In this document: positions 1-11,842 of the stretch, one piece after another
Layout: every line of letters starts with the position of its first letter
Position numbering within the stretch: position 1 is the stretch's first letter
Assembly (NCBI GenBank): GCA_028826165.1
Contig: JAPDFW010000136.1
Span: 197,501-261,500 of the forward strand
Source of the DNA: Anaeramoeba ignava
Taxonomy: Eukaryota > Metamonada > Anaeramoebidae
Length of the DNA: 64,000 nt
Reading direction: 5' to 3'
The notes under the pieces: generated by a model
What the model was told of the DNA's origin: nothing
Databases searched by the model: none
What the model saw: only the letters and a program-made list of their open reading frames with translations
Program-made: the position numbers and the translations under genes

Positions 1-587
1 AATCAATTTTATCCTGAATATTTGATTGAATTTGAAATTTGAAATTAAAAAATAAAAAACAAACAAACAAAAAGAATATTTGATTAAATTTGAAATTTGA
101 AATAAAAAATATTTGATTAAATTTGAAATGAAAAGAAAAAGATTTGATTTTTTTAATTTCAAATTTGAAATAAAAAATAAACAAAAAGAATATTTGGATT
201 ATTGAAAATATTAATCAATTTTATCCTGAATATTTGATTGAATTTCAAATTTGAAATAAAAAACAAAAAGAAAGAATATTTGATTAAATTCCAAATTTGA
301 AAGAAAGAATATTTGATTAAATTTCAAATTTGAAAGAAAGAATATTTGATTAAATTTGAAATAAAAACAAAAAGATTTGATTTTTTTAATTTCAAATTTA
401 TTTTTTCTTTGAAATGAAAAAAAAAAAAGAATTAAATGTGGAATTTTTTCAAAAACAATAAAACAAAATTAATTCCACAAATATACATTTTGCTTTTTTT
501 TTTAAAAAAAAAATTTTTGTGAATTTGAAAAAAAATTGGGAACATTTTTAAAAGAAAAAAATATTATTCAAAAAAAAAAAAATTTGA
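1..587. repeat. AT-rich intergenic DNA with a dispersed short repeat
   Basis: No gene is seen. From about 1 to 400 a unit reading roughly aatatttgattaaatttg, followed by gaaatttgaaa and an A-rich spacer, recurs about seven times with variable spacing. The rest is poly-A/poly-T. It lies downstream of the minus-strand gene ending at 588, so it may hold that gene's 3' end signals. Confidence 0.6.
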
Positions 588-3500
588 TTATAAATTGGAA
601 GAAATTATAATAATTGGAATATTTTCAGAATGTCTCAATTCATTTGCGGAATCAAGAAAAATATTAACTTTTTGAACTTTTTTTTTACTTGAAAGAGATT
701 TAATATAACGGTCTTGTTTTTTGCATAAAAATTTAAGAATATGAACACATTGATTTTTAGGAACAACAAGTAAACTGTAAGCATAAGAAGAAGTGAATAA
801 AGAATATAAAAGGGGAGGAAAATCAAGAAGTTGTCGAAAAGTGATAATTAAAACAGGAAATTGATCTTCTTTTAAATTTTTATGAACTTGTTCTTCAAAA
901 GATTCTTTATTAAGCTCTAATGATTGCAAATGAACGATTGAGAAATATTTTGATTTTGGAAGCGATTTTGTGATTTGAGATCCGCCGAAAATTTTGTGCG
1001 GTTTTCTTTTCGCTTCTGGTTTGTTTGAGTGGTTGATTTGGTACAAAAATTCGGAAAGAATTTTGTCGGTTGATTTTTTTTTATCAACAGAATGTTTTTT
1101 GGTTGTTTTTTTTGAAGAAACAACAAGATAATAATGAGGGAACTTGTGCTTTTCTTTGAGACTGGTTTTATCAGGTGTGCTTTGGATCGCGTTGTTTGAT
1201 AAAAGAGTGTTTTGAGCAAGATTTGTTGTGATTGAGTTGATGAGATGATGAAGAGAAAAACTTCGGACAATTGGAATTGAATAAATATTTTCCCAAGGAA
1301 ACGCTGAAAGCCATTTTGAGCAAATTAACATAAGATGAGGGATTTTGGGATTGTCTGTTTGAACGGGGGAAATTTGCGAGAAAACTTCGCTGATTGAAGG
1401 AAATTCCTCGACAAAAGAATGAAAATCATAGGAATCTGTTTTGGATTCTGAATTTTCTTGATTTTTTGAAAGTAATACTGAAAAGAATTTGATTTGCGAA
1501 TCGCGAAGAAGTGTTGAGAAAAGAGGCGCTGGAGACCCGATGCTGGAGTCTGTTGTCTCGGAAAAATTCGATTGGGAAGGTGAGATGGTGTTCGGACTGT
1601 GCCATGAAAAATCATCATCATAATTCTCGAATTTTTCATCGAAAATGGAACCTTGACCAAAAAGTTTTGGATGGGAATTTTTAGGTGATTTTTGCGGCAT
1701 AAACTTCTCCATAAATGCGTAATTGATGGAGTTATTTTTGGAGCTTGAATCAGAATTCAGAAGGGCTAAATTGACTGTGTTTTGGTGATGTTTGGAATCA
1801 GTTAGAATTTTGGGGAAGCGACGTCCTCCCAAGCAAGAGATGACCTTCCGACGCAGAAACGGTACATAACAAATCAGGATGTCGTCGATAAGCAAAAGAT
1901 ACACAAGGCTTTCTGTGTGTGGACTGCACTTGAGAAGGCTTGAGTATGAGATGTGGAGATGAGAATCTTGGTCCATGTCGTCCGTTAAATTATTTGCATT
2001 GTTTTTGGCAATTTGTTTCATTTTGGGTTGAGAAACACGTGCGAATTCGGCGATTTTGCAGATCTGGTTCAGAAGAGATTTTGCGCGCTCGAGATATTCG
2101 TCGTTGGAGATGTAAGTCGCCAATTTTTTGCGTTGATTTGTTTTCAATCCGTAAAGGAGACTCCATATTTTTTCCGAGACGCCCTTCTGATCTGTGCGTT
2201 CGGGAAAGGGAATAAACAGATGTTTTGGGTCGCGTTTTTTGTCAAGCATCTCGATCACAACACGGGTTTCTGAACAATCGCTGTATTTCTGAAGAAGCTC
2301 TTTCTTGAGCTTCCGTGTTTGTTTTTCTGTCAAACTTGGTGTTTGCAGAAGAACTTGGAAATTGATATAATTTATCATTTGGCGATAAACATTAACTGTG
2401 CTTTTTTGTGAAAGAGAAAATTCGTATTGGAACATGATGAAGGCGTCGATCACAAACAGGTTGTCGTTAAGTGTTTCGTTGTCCAAGGAAAACAGGATTC
2501 GTGTGAGTCTTCTTAAAACACGGTAAACCTTGTTTAGTGTTGATAACGGCGTGTTTTGTGCGAGTAAACAAGTGTTTCCGTTCATAAAAAGCTGGAAAAA
2601 TAAATCGCGGCATTCTGTGAAAAATTCCTTGGCTTGCAGATGATCTTTTTGTAGGATACGAAGCTCGGCGAAATTGAGATATCCCACGCACACCTGGAAA
2701 GGTACATAAAGCGATGATGCTGTTTCCAGTGAGGCTGCGCTGAGTTCTTCGATCTGCGATAAAGAGATGAGCTTTTCTGTAAGAACATCACTGAAGAGTG
2801 AGAATAATGAAGATGTGCTGTTGTGAGGAGAATCGGAAACCTCTATGGTTTTTGTGGGATCGGAAACTTCATTCGGTTCCGCAAAATTCACTTCTTTATC
2901 CGGTTCGTTGTTACTGTTGTTTTTTTTCATGTTCTCTTTTTTCTCGTTTTCTCCCTTTTTTGCTTTTGTTTGGCTTGTGGGTATTTTCCCAACATCTTCA
3001 AATTTCTTCCTTAAAAGTGCCACATTCGCAAACACATAATCAAGTAAAATTTCAGCAATTTTTGATTGAGTTTTGGAAATGAAAAAAACATTTGCTGTTT
3101 TCTGGAAACAACCAAGAGCGTTTTGGAAAGCCTGTTGACATTCCTGAACAATCTGTCCTGTATTCTCAAAAACCCGCTCTTCTCCAATAAACATTGGAAG
3201 AGGCGCGCCAAACTTCTTCTTCTCAAAAAGTTCCTGAGAAACATTCATTTTGATTGGGAACTCTTCGTGGTTCGATTGCATTGATAATTCTCGAAGAATT
3301 TTGCCTTTTAGATAATAAAATCGTGCGAGCATCCCAATGTTTTCAGCAGAAATCAAATATATCCCAAGGTTTGCCCAGTAAAAAGCATTTCGAAGATTGT
3401 GCATTTTCAAGTTCATCGATGAGAGAAGTTCAAGGAATTTGGGTCGTTCTTTCAAATGTTCGTTTTGGTATTTTCCTGTTTGCATCCCTATTCTTGAGTT

Positions 3501-6500
3501 GAGTCGATATTGTTGGGAGTGCAATCTTCTTGGCACAGGTTTTGAGTTCTGCGTCTTTGGATCTCCATCCAAATTGTTCTTTTCATGCGCCTCTTTTTGC
3601 TCTCGAAAAAATTGAACAGGGATAGATAAGTTTGATGATGATAAGGTTCGTTTATGAATTGGTCTTTTACCGAATTGATCGAAATTTGGTTTAATTTTAA
3701 CCTCGCTTTGTGGTTTTACTCCCTGTATTTCATAACTATCAGTAAAAGGCATCTTTTTTAAATAATCTTGACTAACAATAGTTAGTGCTTCTTCGCGTTC
3801 GTATTGATCCAATGTATCCAGTCCTTCGAAGCACCATCCGTTTTTTAAATATGCCTTTGCAAGCAAAAAAAGCACTTGTGATTTGATGCCGCGAGGTAAA
3901 GCATTTTTGGGAAGAGAAGAAAGAAGAGATATGGCCTTCTCAACGTGCGAACTTTTAAGATAAATTTTGGCAAGTGTTATTTGGATTTCAATGAATTGTG
4001 TGTTTAATTTCTGGTTCTTCTCATCTGTCTTTATGATCGGATTGATGATTCCGCATGCCTGATTTAGAACCTTTGCTGCCTCCTCAAAATCCCCAAGACT
4101 CAAGAGCAAAGAACTGATCACTTCTGAGACAAAAATGACTTCGTTGATTCTGTTTTGTTTTTTCATCGTTTCCAAAATCTGAAAGTAATATTTTAGAGAA
4201 TTTTTCAGATCGTTATTTTCATAGCAAATCGTTGCCATCCGTTTCGTGAAAATCCCAATTTCTTTTGTCCCAATCACCTTGAAAATTCTCATTGCATTTT
4301 GCAAAGATAAAATGGCATATTTGTATTTCATATTGATGATTAGTATGTCTCCATATCCAAGCATAACGTTTGTCCCATATCTTGTCAGTAACGGAATAAG
4401 CAAGTTTGATTTGAATAATTTCCCATCTTTTTTTTCTGTTTTATCTTTCTGTTCCTCCTCTTCTTCTAGCTTAGTTTCACTACTTTTACGATCCAAAATG
4501 AATAAACTTTCGCAAAGAAATTGTTCTGCAATAGGATATTTGGCTGTGTTTAAATAATGAATCCCAACAGAATACGCAATTTTGGATTTAAGTAAACTAT
4601 CGTAATAATTTTCAAGATTGAGATTATTATAAATGGAAACCATTTCTTCAACTCTTTTCTCTTCATTAACAATAATTTCATCCCGAAAATTCGAGGTGAT
4701 TGCTCTAAAATCAATATCATTTGTAAAATCTGTGTTTGTAAAAGCCCAATTCTCTCCTGTTAATGGAGAGATAAAATTAAAATATAAGCAAAGATCAACT
4801 AATGCGCTTCCTTTTAAAAATTCAGCTATATTTTTTTTTAAAATAATAATAATAATAACAACAGATAAATTCAAATTAAATTTCTTTTTTCTTTTTTTTT
4901 CTTTTACATTCTGTTACTCCATTTTTTCTTTTTATGTTTTTCTTCTCTAATTCCTTTGCTTCATAATAAATTCTTCTGAATTCTTCAATAACATTAACTT
5001 GATATTCAAAAGAAATGTCATCTTGATGTGAATAATATTCAATTAATAAAAGATCAAAATGAAGATGGTTTTGGGAAGTGTATTTATCAGAAACCTTTTT
5101 CAAATATTCTTTAAATTTTGCTTCCTTTGAATTAATTCCCAAAATCCTTAAAATGGATAAAACAATATTGAAAATATTTTGATCATCATCTTCTTGAGCA
5201 GAAATTTTTTGAGTTGTTAAAGTTTCAAATTGAGTGAAAAAATTTGTTGCAATTTCTTGAACTTTTTCTTTTTTTTCTTTATAATAATTTGCTGTAATTG
5301 CTTCAAGAAATATTTGAAACCATTTTAGAGAGAACTAAATTAAAAAAAAATAAATTAAAATTAAAATTAAAAATCTTTTCTTTTTTCAAAAATTACTTGT
5401 TCAACATGAGGAAGTGATTCATTTATAAAATTATCTTCGCAAGCTTGATTTAATGTTTCACTCCAATTATTTAAATATTTAATTATTAAATTTGAAAGCC
5501 AATTTTCTAATGTTCTTTCTGTGAAAACTCGATTTTTTGTTTTTCCCCAAGAAGAATAAAGTATTGAAGGAGGAGGATATTTAACAAGGCAATAAAAAGT
5601 ATTTATTGATTGTCGAATTTTCCATTTTGGTAAGAATTTATTTGTTTGTTTTTCTTCGAGAAGCTTTTATTTATTTTAATTTTCAATTTTCAATTTTAAA
5701 TTTTAAATTTAATTTTCAAATCTTTTCTTACAACTTTGCGTAATAATGAACCAAAATTTGGACGACTTGCTTTTGGTGTAATTTTTGTAGAATCTTCATC
5801 TTCATCAATTTCTTTATCCCAATCAGAAAAAGATTCAGAATCCTGTTTCAAATCTAAAGAAAGTTTATTTTGCTCATTTATCTAATAAAATGATTTATAA
5901 TTTTTAATAAAATGATTTATATTTTTAATTTATATTTTTTAATTTATACTTTTTCAATTTCTGTGTTAATCTCTTTTATTTTTTGTTCATATTTTTCCTT
6001 TCTTTTTTCATTTTCACAGCAACTTAAATATTTAATTGCAAGTTCAATAAATTTTTTAGACAATTCCTTTGAAACAAAAGAATTACTTAGAACAAAATAA
6101 ATATCTCCAATAAGATAACAAGCTCTTGAAAGAAGTAAATAGTCTTCAGCAGTGAAGAAAAAAGAAAAACTGGAAGTTTCAAAACTCATTCTTCTTTTTG
6201 ATTTTTTAGTTTTGCGTTTAAATTGTTCGAGTTTATCAAATCTTGATTTTGTTAAATGTTTTAATGATAGTTCTGCCATATTAAGTGCATCATGTGAGTT
6301 GTTAGTTTTGCTAAAAAGAACAGCAATCTCCAATTCAACACATGATTCCATTTTCAAATTTCTTTGTTGTTTGGATAATTCAAGTGCTTGAAAAAGTGTT
6401 TTTTTTGCTTTTTCATTTTTTTGTTTTTTTTGGAATAATTTTGCAAATTGAATTTCGCTTTCAATTTCTAATTTTGAGCAATTTTCAAGTAAATTTCTTG

Positions 6501-8698
6501 AGTTTTTTGGTGATTTTCCTTTGCTTCTTTGAATTTCTCTTATTTTATTCTCAAGTTTTTTGCGATATTGTGAAATTTCTGTGATGATTTCTGAAAATTG
6601 AGATCTTGATTGCTTAAAATTTTTTTGTTTTTGGTAATATAAACCTAATTGAAATTTCTTTTGATTTTTTTTAATAACATCCTAAAAAGAAAAAAAGAAA
6701 AAAGGAAAAATTATTATTTAAAAAAGAAAATTGAAAAGAGAAATGTAGATAAATTTACATTTAAAGGATTTTTCTTGATTAATCTTATTTTGAATTTGTT
6801 CAATTTCATTTTCGAGTTCTTTTTGAGAAAAGAAAGGAGAATTTGGATCTTCAGTTGTTGGAAGAAGTTTTCTTCCATCTTTTAAAAAAGAAAAGAAACG
6901 AAAAAAATTTTTAATAAATTTATAAATTAATAAATTAATAAATTTATAAATTAATAGAATGAATTTTAATTTATAAATCAATAGAATGAATTTTATTTTA
7001 TAAATTTATAAATCAATAGAATGAATTTTATTTTATAAATTAATAGAATGAATTTTATTTTGTAAATTAATAGAATGAATTTGGTTTTATAAATACCAGG
7101 TAAAATATCTAATAAATTTTGTAAACTGTCTATTGTTGGTATTTTTGAAGAATCATTTTTTGTAAAAGGATTGATAATTGATGAAACTAAAAAAGGGAAA
7201 AATTTTTATTTTTTTTAATAAAATTATTTAGAAAATTATTTATTAAATTATTTATAAAATTATTTATAAAATTAATTATTAAATTATTTATAAAATTATT
7301 TATAAAATTAATTATAAATTATTTATAAAATTAATTATAAAATTAATTATAAAATTATTTATTAAATTATTTATAAAATTAATTATAAATTATTTATAAA
7401 ATTAATTATAAAATTAATTATAAAATTATTTATAAAATTATTTATTAAATTATTTATAAAATTAATTATAAAATTATTTATTAAATTAATTATAAAATTA
7501 ATTATAAAATTATTTATTAAATTATTTATAAAATTAATTATAAAATTATTTATAAAATTAATTATTAAATTATTTATAAAATTATTTATTAAATTATTTA
7601 TTAAATTATTTATAAAATTAATTATAAAATTATTTATTAAATTATTTATAAAATTAAATATTAAATTAATTATAAAATTATTTATAAAATTATTTATAAA
7701 ATTATTTATAAAATTATTTATAAAATTATTTATAAAATTATTTATAAAATTATTTATAAAATTAATTATTAAATTAATTATAAAATTAATTATTAAATTA
7801 TTTATAAAATTATTTATAAAATTATTTATAAAATTATTTATTAAATTATTTATAAAATTAATTATAAAATTAAATATAAAATTTATTATAAAATTATTTA
7901 TTAAATTATTTATAAAATTATTTATAAAATTATTTATAAAATTATTTATAAAATTATTTATAAAATTATTTATAAAATTATTTATAAAATTAATTATAAA
8001 ATTAATTATAAAATTATTTATAAAATTTAATATTAAATTAATTATAAAATTATTTATTAAATTATTTATAAAATTATTTATTAAATTTATTATTAAATTA
8101 TTTAGAAAATTAATTATAAAATTATTTATTAAATTATTTATAAAATTTATTATTAAATTATTTATAAAATTATTTATTAAATTATTTATAAAATTAAATA
8201 TAAAATTATTTATAAAATTAATTATAAAATTATTTATAAAATTATTTATAAAATTATTTATAAAATTTTACATTTTTTTAATCCATCAAATGGATTTGTA
8301 TCAACTTCAAAATCTGAAGGTTGTTCATTAAAATCATCATCTTTAAAATTATTAGAAATAGTTTCAGATCTCTTAACTTGAAGATCAGGAGTGCCATTGC
8401 CAAAATCAAAGTCATTTTCCCAATCATTAGAAACATCCACCATTTTAGAAACAAGACCAATAATAGGCTTTGACGTTGTTTTGTTTGAAGGAAATAAAAA
8501 GGAAGTTGACTTTGACAAATCTCGAGTATCAGTTTTGCTATTGGCATTGATACTATTATGTCTAACTTCAGTTTCTTTATCATCATCAAAAAAATCAAGA
8601 GAATTTTCTGAAAAATTTGGGTTGTCAATTTTAATTGATAAAGATGGGTCAGGAATCCATTCATCATCTTCAAAACTGCTAACTTCGCCTTGTGACAT
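588..8698 (-). CDS. TPR protein with a degenerate CHAT/separase-like C-terminal domain (8 exons)
   Basis: Exons by splice-site reading: 8698-8272, 7186-7097, 6878-6759, 6644-5950, 5881-5732, 5663-5397, 5334-4908, 4825-588. All phases agree and the sum is 6414 nt, or 2137 aa. The first 300 residues are acidic with tryptophan clusters (DDEWIPD, NDWENDFDFG, SDWDKEIDED). The middle is helical with TPR-like pairs (for example KYPIAEQFLCESLFIL and NDLKNSLKYYFQIL). From about residue 1695 the order follows CHAT proteins: a strand like LVYLLLIDDILICYV, then HLMLICSKWLSAFPWENI (about 1900), as in the PWE segment of CHAT and separase proteases. The catalytic HG and Cys positions read SIVHLQSLEL (about 2024) and VLIITFRQL (about 2051), so both catalytic residues appear lost. 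A non-proteolytic scaffold is inferred. The intron before 6644 could end at 6682 instead, but only 6645 keeps the frame. True separase is a less likely alternative. Confidence 0.75.
7187..8271. repeat. 1.08-kb first intron made of a 12-bp tandem repeat
   Basis: This is intron 1 of the TPR/CHAT-like gene (donor GTAAAATTTT at 8271, acceptor TTTTTAG at 7187). From about 7205 to 8265 it is almost pure tandem attatttataaa with variants attaattataaa and attatttattaa, about 85 copies. No open coding signal is present. Confidence 0.85.
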
Positions 8699-9174
8699 AA
8701 ATTAGATTAATAAATTATCAAAAAAATAATAATAAAAAATAATAAAAATAAAAATAAAAATAAAAATAAACGGAAATTTTAAAAATAAAAGGAATTAAAT
8801 TTAAAGGAGAAAAAGAAATTTTTTTTTTTCTTTTGAATTGAATTCTTTGTTGTTTGGTTTTTGTTGTAATAAAAATAAAAAGAAAATTAAAAAGAAAAAA
8901 AATGAAAAAAAAAATTTAAAATAAAAAATAATTTAAAATAACAATTATTAAAAAAAAAAAAGATTTAAAAATAAATTTTGATTTGTTTTGATTTGCTGTT
9001 GTTTTAATTGAAAATGACTTTGAAATTTGATTAAAATTGAAATGGGAAAAAAAAAAAAAGAAAAAAAAAAGGTTGGAAAATTAAAAGAAATTGAAAAAAA
9101 AAAGACTTAAAAAAAAAAGAGAAAAAAGTTTTTGAATTTGAATTTTAAATTTTAAATTTGATTAAATTTTTTTT
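8699..9174. other. AT-rich intergenic region
   Basis: This lies between the start of the TPR/CHAT-like gene and the stop of the enolase gene, both on the minus strand. It is poly-A/poly-T with short aaaat runs around 8730-8770. It should hold the promoter of the first gene and the 3' end of enolase. No motif can be assigned. Confidence 0.5.
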
Positions 9175-10623
9175 TTAAAGCATTCCATGTTCTTCCAAAT
9201 ATTCTTCAATTTGAAGTAATCTGTTATATTTAGCGGTTCTTTCACCTCTAGCAGGAGCACCAGTCTTAATATAACCGGCACCAATACCAACAACTAAATC
9301 AGAAATAACGGAATTTGTAGTTTCGCCGGAACGATGAGAAACAACAACTGAACCGTTATTTCCGTGGATCAAACGGACAGCTTCATAACCCTCCTTCATG
9401 GTACCAATTTGGTTGATTTTAAGCAATAGCGCATTGGCCCATTTCTCTTCAATGCCTTGTTTGATCAAACGGGGATTACTTGTTGTGATGTCATCTTGAA
9501 CAATCATGATTTTGTCTCCTAATTTTTGGGTCATATTGATCCATCCTGCGTAATCCTTCTCATCTAATCCATCCTCAATTGACATAATTCCGGGGTGATT
9601 TTTGACTAATTCGACATAATAATCAACCAATTCTTCAGATGTCAAAAATTTGCCTTCTGTGATTTCATAAAGTTTTTTTTCACTATCATAAAACTCACTG
9701 GATGCCGAGTCAAGAGCCAAACCAATATCCTCGCCCACTTTGAATCCAGCTGTGGTGATTGCCTCTTCGATGATGTTCAAGGCTTCATCGGGGGTGTCTA
9801 TCAAGGGAGCGAAACCGCCTTCATCACCAAGATTTTTTGCTGAAACTCCGTATTTCTTGACAACTAAACCTCCAAGTGTATGATAAACAGCAACAACGCG
9901 GCGAAGACGCTCTTTGAAGGGCACATTTCTACTGGGCACAATCATGAACTCTTGGATCTTCAACTTGCCTCCTGCATGCTTTCCTCCATTGAGGATATTG
10001 ACCATAGGAACAGGAAGTGCGAATTTTTTGGGAATTTTGTCTTTTCCATAAAAATTTTTTGCCACGTGTAAAAATAACGGTTCATCATTAAGAATTGCAG
10101 CAGCTTCTGCTAAGGCAAAACTTGTGGCTGTGATGGCGTTTCCTCCAATCTTTGTCTTAAGTTCAGTGCCGTCAATTTTGCACATAAGTTCATCGAGAAC
10201 GTTCTGGTCAAAAAGCTCTTTTCCTTTAAGTTGAGGGGACAATATTTCATTGACGTTCTTGCAGGCAGTGAGAACTCCTTTTCCACCGTAGACTCCTTTG
10301 TCTCCATCTCGCAATTCAAGTGCCTCATTTGAACCTGTTGATGCTCCTGATGGTGCTGAAGATCTTGCTATCAATTTCACTTGTCCGTTGACTTTGGCAT
10401 ACACATCAACTTCAACCGTTGGATTTCCTCGTGAATCAAGGATTTGTCTTGCTACTAATTTTTCAATTACTGGTTTGTGTGCATAACGTCCAAATGCATT
10501 CGCAAAAAATCCAAAAGGATCTTCAGGTAATTTTTCAAGACATTCGTTTAAAACATCTTCAAAATTTTGACTAATTTTGTTTTTTTCAAGATATTCTTTC
10601 AATTCTGCAATTTTGCTTTCCAT
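9175..10623 (-). CDS. ENO: Enolase with N-terminal Dpy-30/RIIa-like extension
   Basis: Enolase (2-phospho-D-glycerate hydro-lyase) of glycolysis, 482 aa in one exon; typical enolases have about 430-440. The core starts near residue 55 (ARQILDSRGNPTVEVDV). Visible marks are GASTGSNEALELRD, the loop NILNGGKHAGGKLKIQEFM, NLGDEGGFAP, metal ligands in LDSASSEF, SIEDG and VQDDITTSNP, catalytic-lysine context LLLKINQIGT, and SHRSGETTNS followed by IKTGAPARGERTAKYNRLL. Departures include SIEDGLDEKDYAGW where most enolases have SIEDPFDQDDW. Residues 1-50 (YLEKNKISQNFEDVL, then LPEDPFGFFANAF) read like a Dpy-30/RIIa dimerisation helix pair, a module often found in flagellar proteins, so docking to a scaffold is inferred. 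Codon use is more GC-rich than in neighbours, which suggests high expression. Confidence 0.95.
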   Translation of the reverse strand: MESKIAELKEYLEKNKISQNFEDVLNECLEKLPEDPFGFFANAFGRYAHKPVIEKLVARQILDSRGNPTVEVDVYAKVNGQVKLIARSSAPSGASTGSNEALELRDGDKGVYGGKGVLTACKNVNEILSPQLKGKELFDQNVLDELMCKIDGTELKTKIGGNAITATSFALAEAAAILNDEPLFLHVAKNFYGKDKIPKKFALPVPMVNILNGGKHAGGKLKIQEFMIVPSRNVPFKERLRRVVAVYHTLGGLVVKKYGVSAKNLGDEGGFAPLIDTPDEALNIIEEAITTAGFKVGEDIGLALDSASSEFYDSEKKLYEITEGKFLTSEELVDYYVELVKNHPGIMSIEDGLDEKDYAGWINMTQKLGDKIMIVQDDITTSNPRLIKQGIEEKWANALLLKINQIGTMKEGYEAVRLIHGNNGSVVVSHRSGETTNSVISDLVVGIGAGYIKTGAPARGERTAKYNRLLQIEEYLEEHGML

Positions 10624-10853
10624 TTGATTGATTCTTTCTTTATAATTTTTATTTTTAATTTAATTTTTAATTTATTTTTTAATTTATTTTTTGCTTTATT
10701 TTTTTTACCTATTAAAAATTAAGTGGAAAAGAAAAAAATGAAAAATTAATAAAAAATTAAAAAAAAATTAAAAAAAGAAAAAAAATTTTTTTTTCATTTT
10801 TTTTTCTCCTTTTTCTTTTTTTTTCTCCTTTCTTTAATAATAACTAAAATAAA
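10624..10853. promoter_or_regulatory. Divergent promoter region, enolase / phosphatase
   Basis: The enolase (minus) and the PTP-like phosphatase (plus) start 230 bp apart, so this AT-rich stretch must hold both promoters. Poly-T then poly-A blocks flank the centre. No specific element is recognised. Confidence 0.4.
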
Positions 10854-11720
10854 ATGCAAAAAAAATTAAATATCCTTCATAAACCAATTTTAGTTTTTGA
10901 TTCCCTTTTAAAATCAACTCTTCCTCAACATTTTAGACAAATTGTATTGCAAAAAACCCCTCAAAAACAATTCCAAATTGGAAGTGGAGCTTTTTCAGAA
11001 AAACAAATTGAAACAATTAAAAAAAAATTGTCAAAAGAAATTAAAAAAATAACTGTTGTTGATTTACGCAAAGAAACTCACGCGTATCTCAATGGATTAC
11101 CTATTTCCTGGTATGGGAAACACAACTGGACAAACCGTAAAAAAACAAACGAAGAAGTTGAACTTGACACTTTAAAAAAAATAACGGAATTAAAAACGGA
11201 AAAAAATGTCAAAATTTATGAAATCAAAGAAAAAATGGAAGACAATGAAAATATAAAAGCAAAAGAGAAAATCGTTCCTGTTCATCTTTTAGAGACAGAA
11301 TCAGAGTTTGCAAAGAGAATGGGGTTTGATTACAAGAGATTTTATATAAACGATCATATGCTTCCTTCTCCTTTTACAGAAGTCGATCGTTTTGTGAATT
11401 TTTTCAAGTCAATTTCGCTTGATGAAACACTCTTTTTCCACTGTAGAGGTGGTTGGGGAAGAACTACTACTTTTTTGATAATGCAAGATATTCTCAAAAA
11501 TCATAATAAAAAACCTCTTTTGTTTTTCATTCAAAAACACCAAAGATTTGGCGGTTTAAATTTGTTCCAAATTTCTTCTTCTTGGAAAAAGAAATATTCA
11601 AAACAAAGAAAAAACTTCATTTCTTTGTTTTATCGTTATGCTAATTATGCTTCTTCTTCAGATTATAGTTTGTCTTTTTCGAATTGGATGAAAACGAAAG
11701 AAAATATTATTAAAATTTGA
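10854..11720 (+). CDS. PTP-like inositol-phosphate phosphatase (PTPLP / cysteine phytase-like)
   Basis: 288 aa, intronless. The active-site loop HCRGGWGRTT fits the CX5R signature of cysteine phosphatases (Cys nucleophile, Arg at +6), near residue 196. Two further marks of the PTP-like phytase family are VDLRKETHAYLNGLPISWY, followed by a basic KHNWTN segment (about 70-92), and FYINDHMLPSPFTEVDRF (about 162-180), where the aspartate would be the general acid. The predicted reaction is phosphate release from myo-inositol polyphosphates; substrate range cannot be read from sequence. No signal peptide is seen, so it is probably cytosolic. The family is best known from bacteria, so transfer is possible but untested. 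It ends only 122 bp before the next plus-strand gene. Confidence 0.85.
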   Translation: MQKKLNILHKPILVFDSLLKSTLPQHFRQIVLQKTPQKQFQIGSGAFSEKQIETIKKKLSKEIKKITVVDLRKETHAYLNGLPISWYGKHNWTNRKKTNEEVELDTLKKITELKTEKNVKIYEIKEKMEDNENIKAKEKIVPVHLLETESEFAKRMGFDYKRFYINDHMLPSPFTEVDRFVNFFKSISLDETLFFHCRGGWGRTTTFLIMQDILKNHNKKPLLFFIQKHQRFGGLNLFQISSSWKKKYSKQRKNFISLFYRYANYASSSDYSLSFSNWMKTKENIIKI

Positions 11721-11842
11721 TTTTTTTTTTTTTTGATCAAAATTTAATTTAGATAGAAAATAAATTTTTCATTTTTTCTTTTTTTTTTTTCTTTAAAAAT
11801 ATATATATTATTATTATATAAATAAAATAACATAAAAAAAAA

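Noticed and set aside
1940-3615. Plus-strand open frames of 60-100 codons across the first gene
   Set aside because: They lie antisense to a conserved exon and have no domain signal of their own.
588-4874. True separase (ESP1) as the identity of the first gene
   Set aside because: The PWE segment is shared by separase and CHAT proteins, but the catalytic His-Gly and Cys segments are not visible and the strand order before it is more like TPR-CHAT proteins.
7200-8265. Possible CRISPR-like or satellite array
   Set aside because: The units are contiguous 12-mers without unique spacers, and the array is flanked by exact intron boundaries.
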